DNA of 39,409 nucleotides from Flavobacteriaceae bacterium (GTDB taxonomy: Bacteria; Bacteroidota; Bacteroidia; Flavobacteriales; Flavobacteriaceae). Below, piece by piece: positions 1-8,466 of the stretch (the stretch's first letter is position 1; each line of letters opens with the position of its first letter). Where the stretch lies: positions 1-39,409 of the forward strand of contig NZUH01000020.1 in assembly GCA_002697255.1 (NCBI GenBank). Reading direction: 5' to 3'. The notes under the pieces are model-generated. The model saw only the letters and a list, made by a program, of their open reading frames with translations. It was not told the DNA's origin and did not search any database. A program made the position numbers and the translations under genes.

Positions 1-1079
1 CCTTGTGAAGCATCACCAGCTTGTAATAATGACCAGTCAGACGCATCAGCATCTTCAAAATCATCAGACCAAGGAGCGACTACGGCTGTTGGACCTGTAG
101 GATTAATAGATTCTGAAGCAAATAAAATTTGTTGAATATCCATTGCACCTGCAGATGCAGTAGCCCCATCTCCAGGATTTTCAACTAGCTGAAACCACCA
201 GCTTGATTGGGTTCCTGACCAATTAGTAAAATTAGTCAAATCAATTTCAACAGTTTGAGCATCTGCAGAATTAACGGTCATGTCTGTTGTAGAAAATTCG
301 TTTCCACCACTTGGAGAAACAAATGTCAATTTATTTTTAGGAGAATTATTTACAAGTGTAACTTGAAGATATTTATATGTATCCGCATCAACACTATATA
401 TTCCACTCTGCTCTAATTTTGGATAAGGGCTTTGATCATCGATGTCCAAATGTAATTCGCCTGCAACAATCTGAGACATTGTAACGCCGTTTGCAGCTAC
501 AAATCCTTCTGAATCAGAAGTGTCATCAAAAGTATAATCAACTCTCGGAGTAGCTGGAATTGAAGCTACTATTTCAATATTATCAACTAATATATCACCA
601 GAAAAAACATTTTGGTTATTTGAAGCAGACTCTTTAAATCTAAAATTAATAGTACCTAAAGTTCCTGACCAATTAGCATTGCTACTCATATTTATATAGT
701 GAGTAACAAAACCTGTATCATTTGCAGTTAGTCCATCAAAACTTGTAAAAGCATTTGACCCATTAACAGTTGTAATAACTTGCACTCTTGTATTAGCAGT
801 AGTGTTCTGGATTGTTAATGCTATATAGTTTCCTACAGAGGTGTCTATCATAGCGTCAGTGTTTTTCATGTTTGGGTTAGCAGAACCACCATTTCCGTCT
901 CCATTTGGAGATGTAATTGTATATGTAGCGTATGAATTTCCGGCTACAATACTGGAATAATTTGAGCCTACAAAATTTTCTACAGTGCCGTTAAAATCCC
1001 ATGGGGGAGCAGTCTGAGAAAAAAGGTTAAGGTTAAAAAATAGCAAAATTGCTATAAGAATAGAGTAATTTTTTTTCAT
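1..1079 (-). CDS. Secreted multi-domain glycan-binding-like protein, C-terminus cut by window edge
   Basis: An open frame begins at ATG 1079-1077 and runs off the left edge, leaving 359 residues. Residues 1-22 form a Sec signal peptide (MKKNYSILIAILLFFNLNLF, then SQ before TAPPWDF). Two beta-sandwich-like modules follow: roughly 25-175, ending in DILVDNIEIVAS, and 180-335, ending in AMDIQQILFASES. A third starts at WSDDFEDADASDW. Both complete modules contain an NWSGT stretch and end in the D-I/V-hydrophobic strand typical of carbohydrate-binding jelly rolls. No catalytic motif is visible in the part seen. It is the last visible gene of the susC/susD operon, 34 bp downstream of the small CBM gene, which suggests a cell-surface glycan-binding protein or the binding half of a larger enzyme. 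A T9SS tail would be expected beyond the edge but cannot be seen. Confidence 0.8.
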   Translation of the reverse strand, partial: MKKNYSILIAILLFFNLNLFSQTAPPWDFNGTVENFVGSNYSSIVAGNSYATYTITSPNGDGNGGSANPNMKNTDAMIDTSVGNYIALTIQNTTANTRVQVITTVNGSNAFTSFDGLTANDTGFVTHYINMSSNANWSGTLGTINFRFKESASNNQNVFSGDILVDNIEIVASIPATPRVDYTFDDTSDSEGFVAANGVTMSQIVAGELHLDIDDQSPYPKLEQSGIYSVDADTYKYLQVTLVNNSPKNKLTFVSPSGGNEFSTTDMTVNSADAQTVEIDLTNFTNWSGTQSSWWFQLVENPGDGATASAGAMDIQQILFASESINPTGPTAVVAPWSDDFEDADASDWSLLQAGDASQ

Positions 1080-1113
1080 GTTAGTGAGTTTTAATTTAGG
1101 TTAATTTAATAAA

Positions 1114-1650
1114 TTATTTTGAAATAGATAAGTCGTCTAGGAGAAATTCAGTATGCTCTGTCATGTACCAAAATTTAATACCCTGATTATTACTATTTGA
1201 TTTTAAGTTAAATGTATGTGTATAACTTGTCCAGTCTTCTGACAAAATAAAGTCTTTACCCTGAAAGCTACCTTTAATATCAGACTGTAAAACAAGTTTT
1301 ATTTTTCCGTTTCCAGATCTATTTTTAGCATAAAAAGTAACCGTAATTTTATCTCCTTCTTGACCCTTGAATTTCTGATTAAATTGAGTGCTTAAAAACC
1401 ATCCTTTATCCCCAAGTTTATGTGTCTGAATTTTCAGCGCTCTAGAGCTCCCAGGATTTGTGTCAAAATCTTCAACCGAAAAAGTTGCGTCAGCTCCATT
1501 TTTTGCAACATTATTCCACCACCAAAACTTGCCCTCTGAGTTTACTCCTTCCAAATCAGAATTTTTTAATTCTATCGTTTTTTGAGAGAATAAGTAAGTG
1601 TGAAAAAATACTGTTAAAAGAGTTAAAATAAATTTATTTGTTAGTTTCAT
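1114..1650 (-). CDS. Free-standing CBM4/9-like carbohydrate-binding module, secreted
   Basis: This 178-residue protein has a signal peptide (residues 1-22, ending FSQ) and a single jelly-roll-like module. The module is clearly similar to residues about 25-177 of the GH30 protein encoded at 8463-10628. Shared blocks include GADAT/GGDAT, GSSRALK/GSSKALK, KGW/NGW, ITVTFYAK/YTVTFYAK, LVLQSD/LVFQSD, SFQG/SYQG, YTHTF, FWYM and LDDLSIS/LDEVSIS. There is no catalytic domain and no T9SS tail. The family (CBM_4_9-like) binds polysaccharide through a concave beta-sandwich face. It probably binds the substrate of this locus in the periplasm or after release. Ligand specificity cannot be read from the sequence. 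Confidence 0.8.
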   Translation of the reverse strand: MKLTNKFILTLLTVFFHTYLFSQKTIELKNSDLEGVNSEGKFWWWNNVAKNGADATFSVEDFDTNPGSSRALKIQTHKLGDKGWFLSTQFNQKFKGQEGDKITVTFYAKNRSGNGKIKLVLQSDIKGSFQGKDFILSEDWTSYTHTFNLKSNSNNQGIKFWYMTEHTEFLLDDLSISK

Positions 1651-1711
1651 TTTAGTTTTATTTAGTTAGTATAAAAAATATTAATTTTTGATTATATATT
1701 ATGTTTTAAAA

Positions 1712-3949
1712 TTATTTTTTTAGTAATCTTAAAATTTTAAATTCATTACTTATTGAATCCTCTATTCTGATAAAATATAAACCTACATTTAATTCCGAAA
1801 TATCAATTGAAATAGAGTTTGTGTCTCTAGTCAAAGTTTTTTTGGGTTTATATTGTTTTCCTAACATGTCAATTATATAAATATTATTTGTTTCAGAAAC
1901 ATTATTTAATGTTATTATGTTTTTAGCAGGATTCGGATAAAAATATATTTGACTTGATTGAATATTTTCATAATCAATAATCGACATAGAGGAGTCTATA
2001 TACTCATAGGCGCCTATATCTAGAATATTATTATTGGTTTCAAAATTAACCGGGGATGAGCCTCCAGGAACAAGTGAAAAATCATCAATGTAATAATCTG
2101 CCCCAGCTCCACCTTGAACAACAGGGCCCTTAACATAAAAAAAGAAATTATCAGAAATATTATGGGTGAAATTTGCGCTAAGTAAAGTCCACTCATCACT
2201 AGAAATCTCAACAGTGTCGGTTAAATTATAATATTCATTTAAATCAGTGTCCTTAATGGTTAGTTGTGCTGTTCCTGTTTCACCTTCTGGAAGTTTTACC
2301 CATACATAGAATGTATAAGTTTCACCTTGAATTAATAAATTATTTAAAACTATTCTAGGGCTATGCCAGTTGGCTGTTCTATCTGTTGTAAAAAGGCTTT
2401 TTTGTCCTGAAAGAGACTGATCATCTGTGGTCTCGACAGTTGATCCAAATTCAGTCCACCCACCAGTAGCATTTTCAAAACTTGTTGATGCAATTGCATC
2501 TCCTGCGCTTGGTCTTGGATTACCATCAATATCCAAAAAAGGGCTATAACTAGGGTTGCCAGCATCAATTGCAGGAGAGCCAGGGCTCAAAGAAAAATCA
2601 GTTCCATCAATTTCGATTGGTCCGTTTACATTTGGAGGAGCTGAGACAAAAAGAGGGTCAACATTTATTAAATTATTACTTTCAGTCGCTGGCCAAGCAT
2701 AAGTCCCATTTGTAATTATATTGTCTACAGCTACTCTTGTGCCTGAAACATTATTTAACTGAAGAGCTGAAAATTCATTATCTCTGGTCATAATGATATT
2801 ATTTACAACCGTTGCATTTAACACATTATTAGCCTTAATACCCCCTACTTTTTGACCTCTATGACCAGGATTTCCTTCGGCAACAGAAATATCTTGAATT
2901 ATTTCATGAACTCCATTATAATATACTGTGTTGTTTTGATAAATAGCAGAAGCTGATTGAGAATGATCAAAATTAATTCCGTTTTTCCCGTTATTTAAAC
3001 ACAGATTATTTTCAAACAAAAATGTTCCATTATATTCTGGATCACTTCTGGTTACATATATCCCCTGACCATCAAGAATATTATTATATGTGGCAGTTCC
3101 ATAATTAGGATTTGTATTACCAGAATTATCTGGTAGCTGTGTTACATAAAATGGAATTCTATTCCAATTATTGTAAACAATATTTCCACGTATAATCATT
3201 TTAATATCATTCGAGTTATCTCCAGAAACAGCAATTGTTTCAGCAAAAACAATTGCAGAAGATGCAGAAGATGTCCACCAATTAGAATTGAAAACAATAT
3301 TATTTTCTACTAAAATATGATCGCTATCATTAAATCTAATGGCAGACCCTGGAGTGTCATGAACAATATTGTTTCTTATAATTATATTATGATGTGCTCC
3401 GTATCCTCCCCAAATTCCTTTTCCTCCAAAATAAGTGTTAGAATAATTAGTAGATTCGTCTTCATCTTCCGCCATTTCAATTTTATAATTCCGGTCAGCA
3501 ATTGCTAAATCATAATTAATGGATTGAGATGGACCCTCTACTTCAAAACCTTCAACAATTATATAATTCATTCCGTTTGAAATAACAATCCCACCTCTTC
3601 CGTCAAATTGAATTTTTGGCAAATCCCCAGGATAATTTCGTAAAGTTATATAAGAACTCTCATCTCCAGATTTATTAATAGTTACAACATGCTGATTGTT
3701 CATATTGGTATTAGTTGATGGATCAACTGAGCCATAATTTTCATTTTGATAAACCCCCTGCATTACATATACTGTTCCGCCCGCACTTACCATTGAAATT
3801 CCTTTGTTAATCGTTTTAAAAGGAGCCTCCAAAGTACCAGCATAACTATCCGATCCGTTTGAATCAGACACATAATAATCCTGAGCTAACATATGCTGAA
3901 TGCTGATCACGAAACAAAGAAAGAATGTATAATATTTGAGTATTATCAT
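1712..3949 (-). CDS. Right-handed beta-helix protein with embedded CBM22-like module and T9SS tail
   Basis: The protein has 745 residues. A signal peptide covers 1-23. The N-terminal beta-helix signature (YYVSDSNGSDS ... APFKTINKGI ... GGTVYVMQGVY) covers about 24-68, and parallel beta-helix repeats with N-N-I/T-V ladders run to about 430. The usual helix-closing segment SPAIDAGNP ... DIDGNPRP (458-480) is interrupted by a CBM22-like module (about 487-627: FENATGGW, GQKSLF, ETYTFYVWVKL, DEWTLL, DDFSL). The helix signature then resumes as DIGAYEY (644-650). A type A T9SS sorting domain (YFYPNPAKNI onward, 668-745) predicts surface secretion. Beta-helix proteins in such loci are polysaccharide lyases or glycoside hydrolases, but I cannot assign a family or identify catalytic residues. 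It lies 9 bp downstream of a sulfatase gene in the same operon. Confidence 0.8.
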   Translation of the reverse strand: MIILKYYTFFLCFVISIQHMLAQDYYVSDSNGSDSYAGTLEAPFKTINKGISMVSAGGTVYVMQGVYQNENYGSVDPSTNTNMNNQHVVTINKSGDESSYITLRNYPGDLPKIQFDGRGGIVISNGMNYIIVEGFEVEGPSQSINYDLAIADRNYKIEMAEDEDESTNYSNTYFGGKGIWGGYGAHHNIIIRNNIVHDTPGSAIRFNDSDHILVENNIVFNSNWWTSSASSAIVFAETIAVSGDNSNDIKMIIRGNIVYNNWNRIPFYVTQLPDNSGNTNPNYGTATYNNILDGQGIYVTRSDPEYNGTFLFENNLCLNNGKNGINFDHSQSASAIYQNNTVYYNGVHEIIQDISVAEGNPGHRGQKVGGIKANNVLNATVVNNIIMTRDNEFSALQLNNVSGTRVAVDNIITNGTYAWPATESNNLINVDPLFVSAPPNVNGPIEIDGTDFSLSPGSPAIDAGNPSYSPFLDIDGNPRPSAGDAIASTSFENATGGWTEFGSTVETTDDQSLSGQKSLFTTDRTANWHSPRIVLNNLLIQGETYTFYVWVKLPEGETGTAQLTIKDTDLNEYYNLTDTVEISSDEWTLLSANFTHNISDNFFFYVKGPVVQGGAGADYYIDDFSLVPGGSSPVNFETNNNILDIGAYEYIDSSMSIIDYENIQSSQIYFYPNPAKNIITLNNVSETNNIYIIDMLGKQYKPKKTLTRDTNSISIDISELNVGLYFIRIEDSISNEFKILRLLKK

Positions 3950-3958
3950 AAATTAATT

Positions 3959-5398
3959 TTATTGATTTAGAAAAGGATCCTTATTTACATAATTTCTCAT
4001 TTCTTCTAATTTAATACTATATTTTTTAACCAACTCTTTATTTTCAGGTAGTTTTGAAATATCTATATTTTGCTTTTTATCATTTTTCATATCATACAGC
4101 ATATTGCCTAAATAGTTTTCACCCTCAACAAATTCAGTGTAAGAATAGTTATTATCGATAACTGCTTCACCCTGTTTATACCTCGTATAAATCTCGTCTT
4201 TTAATATCGTCTTTGGATTTTGAAGAACAGGCGTTAAGCTTTTTCCTTGTATAAAGTCAGGAGGATTAATACCTGCTAACTCACATAAAGTTGGATAAAT
4301 ATCAACCAATTCTGTAAATGAATCTGCAGAATCTTGGGCACTGAACTTTGGAGATGAAATAATGAGTGGGATTTGAATAGCTTCATAAAAAGTACTATGC
4401 TTACACCAGAAACCATGTTCGCCTAAAAAATATCCATGATCACTCCATAAAACAATTGTTGTATTTTCTCTAAGACCTGATTCTTCTAAGCCTTTAATTA
4501 GTTCTCCAATCATTGCATCCATATAGCTTACACTAGCATAATAACCATGAATTAGATCCCTGGATAATTTTTCATCCAGCAAACCTTCTGCAGTAATTCC
4601 AAGATAATTTTTTCTAAGCTCTGCTGAATTATGTTGTGCTTCAATCGCAATATAAGGGGAGTTTAATGGTTGGTATGTATTATTGGCCAGCTTAATACTG
4701 TCATGGTTATACATATCCCAATATTTTTTAGGTTGTATAAATGGTAGGTGGGGAGAAACATAGCCAATTGCCATAAAGAAAGGTTTCCCATTTTCACTAA
4801 ATTCTTTAAATTTCTCAATTGCTTTAAGGGTTATCTTCCCGTCATTATAAGAATAGTCATCAACTTCAGGATATTCAATAATGGGATTTTTTTTGCCGTA
4901 CTCACCAGTCTCAGCATTGTCTCTTAGCCTAATAGATTCAGGGTCCTGAAAATCTGCTTGATCAGCACCACTATCTTTTTCAGTCCAATGTCTCGCAAAA
5001 TCATCACTATGATGATATATTTTACCATACGAAATAGTTTCATATCCGTTTTCCATAAAAATTTGATTCAATGGAATCGCATTTGGGGCATCAACTGAGG
5101 CTCTTGTTGAAAAGTCATTAAATCTTTTCTCGCTAGGTCTTATGCCGGTCATAATACTTGCTCTACTAGCTCCACACACAGCTATGTTTGTAAAAGCATT
5201 ATTAAATTGTACGCCTTCTAATGCAAGCTTATCCATATAAGGAGTAATCATTTTCTCGTTCTCATAATTGTATGAATTAATAGTTGGTCTTAAATCATCA
5301 ATTGAAATGAAAAGGATATTATGTTTCCCCTCAACTTGATCATTGCATGATGTTATAAATATTGTCAAAATAATCGATAAAAAAAATTTCATTTTCAA
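3959..5398 (-). CDS. S1-type sulfatase, iduronate-2-sulfatase-like, lipoprotein
   Basis: This 479-residue sulfatase of the alkaline-phosphatase-like superfamily has a lipoprotein signal with Cys18 (FITSC). Metal ligands D34-D35 lie in ISIDDLRP. The formylglycine motif is C75-G-A-S-R79, a C-x-A-x-R form rather than the classical C-x-P-x-R. A second metal/substrate block SDHG (D320, H321) is followed by LGEHGFWCKHS with K333 and H334. The LGEHG...K block resembles iduronate-2-sulfatase-type S1 enzymes. It should remove sulfate esters from a polysaccharide or oligosaccharide in the periplasm or at the outer membrane, after Cys75 is converted to formylglycine by a maturase not found in this window. 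It lies 1 bp downstream of the next sulfatase gene. The exact sulfate position is unknown. Confidence 0.93.
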   Translation of the reverse strand: MKMKFFLSIILTIFITSCNDQVEGKHNILFISIDDLRPTINSYNYENEKMITPYMDKLALEGVQFNNAFTNIAVCGASRASIMTGIRPSEKRFNDFSTRASVDAPNAIPLNQIFMENGYETISYGKIYHHSDDFARHWTEKDSGADQADFQDPESIRLRDNAETGEYGKKNPIIEYPEVDDYSYNDGKITLKAIEKFKEFSENGKPFFMAIGYVSPHLPFIQPKKYWDMYNHDSIKLANNTYQPLNSPYIAIEAQHNSAELRKNYLGITAEGLLDEKLSRDLIHGYYASVSYMDAMIGELIKGLEESGLRENTTIVLWSDHGYFLGEHGFWCKHSTFYEAIQIPLIISSPKFSAQDSADSFTELVDIYPTLCELAGINPPDFIQGKSLTPVLQNPKTILKDEIYTRYKQGEAVIDNNYSYTEFVEGENYLGNMLYDMKNDKKQNIDISKLPENKELVKKYSIKLEEMRNYVNKDPFLNQ

Positions 5399-5399
5399 T

Positions 5400-7046
5400 T
5401 TAATTTGAGGTTATATCTGAAGCTTTATAGCCAATTCTAATTGCCCTTGCAACAATTTTTTTATTGTCTGGAATGATAATTGGTTGATGGTATAAATCCC
5501 AACTTTTACTTCCTATTTTTTCATCTATTTGATAACCTATTGATGCCCCATTAGTTAATGAAGTTAATTCATATAAGCCACTTCCAGTAATATTAAACTC
5601 AACATTATTAGTTTTAGGCTGAATCATATTAGGCCAAAATAATCGAACAATTTCATTCTCAGGCTTAAATCCTTGATCATTTATTTTAAGCTGCCAGTGA
5701 GCTAAAGCGTTTCTAAAATCATTTATTCTTTGAGAATGTTCTGGATTGTTAATAATATTGTTTACTTCATATGGATCATTATGCAAATCATAAAATTCCT
5801 CTATAGGTTTTGATTTCATAAATATATATGCAGCATCCCCGTCTAGCTTTCCTTTAGAATCCATCTCAATTAACTTTGAATTCATTGTAATTCTTTCCCT
5901 GTAATTATTACGATATATCAAAGGCAATTCTGGCATAAAGTTTTTAATATAGACATATCTACCGTCTAATACTGATCTTTGCATGTCGGTACTTTCGTCA
6001 AATCTGTCTGCAGTTCCAAATGCATATTTCCTGGGCTCTTTTTCAAATTTTCCCGCAATTGCTTTTCCGTCAAAATGATCTGGTGATTCAATATTTAATA
6101 AAGATAATACTGTAGGTCCTAAATCCATTAGAGAAACAATCCTATCATCAACTTTACCTGCATTTTGCTTATTAGGATACCTAATGATTAGAGGAACATT
6201 AAGGCCGCTATTTCCTACAGCTCTTTTTTGCCTCAGCAAGTTCCCCCCATGGTCGCTCCAAAACATAATTATAGTGTTTCCCAATAGTCCATCCTCTTCT
6301 AGTTGATTTATTAACTCACCAACTTTCTTATCCATAGCTTCAATATTAGAGTATTTTCTTGCAATATCATTTCTAACTTCTGGAATATCTGGGAAATAAG
6401 ATGGTATTATAACATCTTCAGGAAGTACTGTTAACGGTTCATTTTTTCTTTCCCAAATTCTGGATTCATGTGTTAAAAGAGTATTCCAAACATAAAAAAA
6501 TGGTTTGTCTTTTGGGGCATCTCTAAAACTTACCGTTGAAGATACTTCATCCCAAGCAGTAAACGGTGCATTAAATTGGTAATCACATTTAAAATTATTG
6601 GCACAATAATAACCTTCTTTTCTTAAAATCTCAGTGAATGGTTTCACATATTCCGGAGTCACAACTTCATATTCTGGAATATTTTTTCCAGCTTTATCTA
6701 AAACACCAATATTTGATCTATAAGTTACCTCTTCAGGTGTTTTGTAGTTATGATAGTCTCCGGTTCTCATATTATGAGCTCCTAGTCTGGCTGAATACAT
6801 CCCAGTTATAATTGAAAATCTACTCGGTGCACAAACTCCAGCTGTTGAGTAAGCATTTGTATACCTGACACCTTCTGCAGCAAGTTTATCTAAATTAGGG
6901 GTCTTAATTCTGTCATTACCGTAGGATCCTAATATAGGGCCCATATCTTCACAACTTATCCACACCACATTAAGCGGTTTTTGAGAAGTTTTTGAACAGG
7001 AATATGTCAATAAAAAAACTAGTATTATAATTCTTAAATTCAACAT
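5400..7046 (-). CDS. S1-type sulfatase, N-sulfoglucosamine-sulfohydrolase-like, lipoprotein
   Basis: I chose ATG 7046-7044, which begins MLNLRIIILVFLLTYSC and gives a good lipobox at Cys17. It starts one base after the TAA of the upstream sulfatase gene. An ATG at 7076 would add ten residues and spoil the signal peptide. The protein has 548 residues. E33-D34 (in ISCEDMGP) are metal ligands, C72-A-P-S-R76 is the formylglycine motif, and FWSDHGG carries the second metal pair. The ISCEDMGP/GVCAPSR pattern resembles heparan N-sulfatase-type S1 enzymes, but marine relatives act on many glycans. The last ~65 residues (from about ITGSGLYELTSLTNG) look like a small beta-sandwich of the chitobiase C-terminal type. 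It is the second of three adjacent sulfatase genes. Confidence 0.92.
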   Translation of the reverse strand: MLNLRIIILVFLLTYSCSKTSQKPLNVVWISCEDMGPILGSYGNDRIKTPNLDKLAAEGVRYTNAYSTAGVCAPSRFSIITGMYSARLGAHNMRTGDYHNYKTPEEVTYRSNIGVLDKAGKNIPEYEVVTPEYVKPFTEILRKEGYYCANNFKCDYQFNAPFTAWDEVSSTVSFRDAPKDKPFFYVWNTLLTHESRIWERKNEPLTVLPEDVIIPSYFPDIPEVRNDIARKYSNIEAMDKKVGELINQLEEDGLLGNTIIMFWSDHGGNLLRQKRAVGNSGLNVPLIIRYPNKQNAGKVDDRIVSLMDLGPTVLSLLNIESPDHFDGKAIAGKFEKEPRKYAFGTADRFDESTDMQRSVLDGRYVYIKNFMPELPLIYRNNYRERITMNSKLIEMDSKGKLDGDAAYIFMKSKPIEEFYDLHNDPYEVNNIINNPEHSQRINDFRNALAHWQLKINDQGFKPENEIVRLFWPNMIQPKTNNVEFNITGSGLYELTSLTNGASIGYQIDEKIGSKSWDLYHQPIIIPDNKKIVARAIRIGYKASDITSN

Positions 7047-7047
7047 T

Positions 7048-8466
7048 TTAGTAGTGAAGTTTAACGTAGTCATCATCCTTTAATTTTCCTAATAAATCAT
7101 CTGGAACTGTGTTCCACTTAGAACTTTTATCTAAGGGGTGCAAAGTAGGTTTTATGACCGATATCGGATTTTCCAAAATAAAATCTTCTTGTGCTAACAT
7201 CCAATTCTCCAAAGCGATAGACAATCGATTTCTGATATTTTTATATTTATTATCATTAATCAAATTTATTTTTTGGTATGGATCCTTCTCTAAATCATAT
7301 AATTCCTCATAAGGAATATTTGGAAAAGATTCTGCTCCAATTTTAGCAAAACTATTTACAAAAGGATTATCACCCAAATTAGAATCAAAAACCTCAATTG
7401 AATTAAAATTTCTGATTAATTTAAACCTTTTTTCTCTTACCATTCTTGAAGGGAATATTTTACACTCCCTTATATTTTGTTTTGTTGCCACCCCAAAAAC
7501 ATATTCGTTGATTTCTTCATCAGAACCCAATAAGGTCTTTACAAAACTTTTTCCATCAATATCCTTAGGGATTTTTGTTTTAGAAACCTCTAATAAGGTT
7601 GGAAGAACATCAACAAGTGTAAGTAGAGTGTTTGATGTTGAATTTGGTTTAATTTTTCCAGGCCATCTTACCACAAATGGAACCTGAAGGCCCTGTTCAG
7701 ACAAGCCCCACTTACCACTCAACCCATGATCTGAAGCATAAATAAACATTGAGTTTTCATTATGGCCATAGTTGTCAACCATATTTAAAACCTCACCTAA
7801 CTGATCATTATCATCTTTAATATTTTGATAATATCCTGGCTTGTGATTACCCATATATGAGGGGTCATAGGGTAATTTATATATGTCTTTTTTTGTATAA
7901 TTTAATGTTTTTGGAAATGGGCCATGAGGATAGTCAGAAGCAATTATTAAACAAAAAGGTTTTTTAACATTTTTTAAATAGTCGTCGATTTTTGCTAAAG
8001 GTAAAAATCTATTTTCTAGCTTAGGAAAGTAGTGAGTCCAATTAAAAACCTTATTTGGCTTTACATGGCTTTTACCTGCCAGCACAACTTCATAACCTGA
8101 TTCTTTAAGTAATGATGTTATACTTTTAATATTAGGCTTTACCCCTATGTGATTGGCCATACAGCCATTTTTTACCGGATACATGCCTGTGAAAATTTGG
8201 GATCTACTTGGGGCGCATATTGCTTGTCCAGTATAAAAATTTTCAAATTTAATTCCTTGCTTTACTAACAAGTCAACATTTGAAGTTTCTACATTTGGAT
8301 TGCCATATGAGCCATAATCCAACCTATCTTGATCATCTGCTAAATAAAATATAATATTTGGTCTCAAAGAGTTTGCTTTCTGAGAATATTCAGATTTTTC
8401 AAGAAGACTGGTTAACAGTAAGACAGAAAAAAATATTATAAAATAAGCCGATCTTTTTAAAATCAT
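7048..8466 (-). CDS. S1-type sulfatase, secreted or membrane-anchored
   Basis: The protein has 472 residues. An N-terminal hydrophobic stretch (8-22) lacks a clear lipobox cysteine, so it is a Sec signal or anchor. Metal ligands D44-D45 lie in YLADDQDRLDYGSYGNP, C84-A-P-S-R88 is the formylglycine motif, and a DHGLSGKWGLSEQGLQVPFVVRWPG-type block (read as DHG followed by QVPFVVRWPG) closes the active site. The start codon overlaps the GH30 stop as ATGA (8463-8466), so translation is probably coupled. It should desulfate the locus glycan after maturation. Sequence divergence from the two neighbouring sulfatases suggests different sulfate positions rather than recent duplication. Confidence 0.92.
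   Translation of the reverse strand: MILKRSAYFIIFFSVLLLTSLLEKSEYSQKANSLRPNIIFYLADDQDRLDYGSYGNPNVETSNVDLLVKQGIKFENFYTGQAICAPSRSQIFTGMYPVKNGCMANHIGVKPNIKSITSLLKESGYEVVLAGKSHVKPNKVFNWTHYFPKLENRFLPLAKIDDYLKNVKKPFCLIIASDYPHGPFPKTLNYTKKDIYKLPYDPSYMGNHKPGYYQNIKDDNDQLGEVLNMVDNYGHNENSMFIYASDHGLSGKWGLSEQGLQVPFVVRWPGKIKPNSTSNTLLTLVDVLPTLLEVSKTKIPKDIDGKSFVKTLLGSDEEINEYVFGVATKQNIRECKIFPSRMVREKRFKLIRNFNSIEVFDSNLGDNPFVNSFAKIGAESFPNIPYEELYDLEKDPYQKINLINDNKYKNIRNRLSIALENWMLAQEDFILENPISVIKPTLHPLDKSSKWNTVPDDLLGKLKDDDYVKLHY

Noticed and set aside
2350-2568. Frames opposite or inside large genes, such as 2350-2568, 5784-class shadows in accC and 31309-31626 in CotH
   Set aside because: They overlap genes with clear domain evidence and show no family similarity or start signals.
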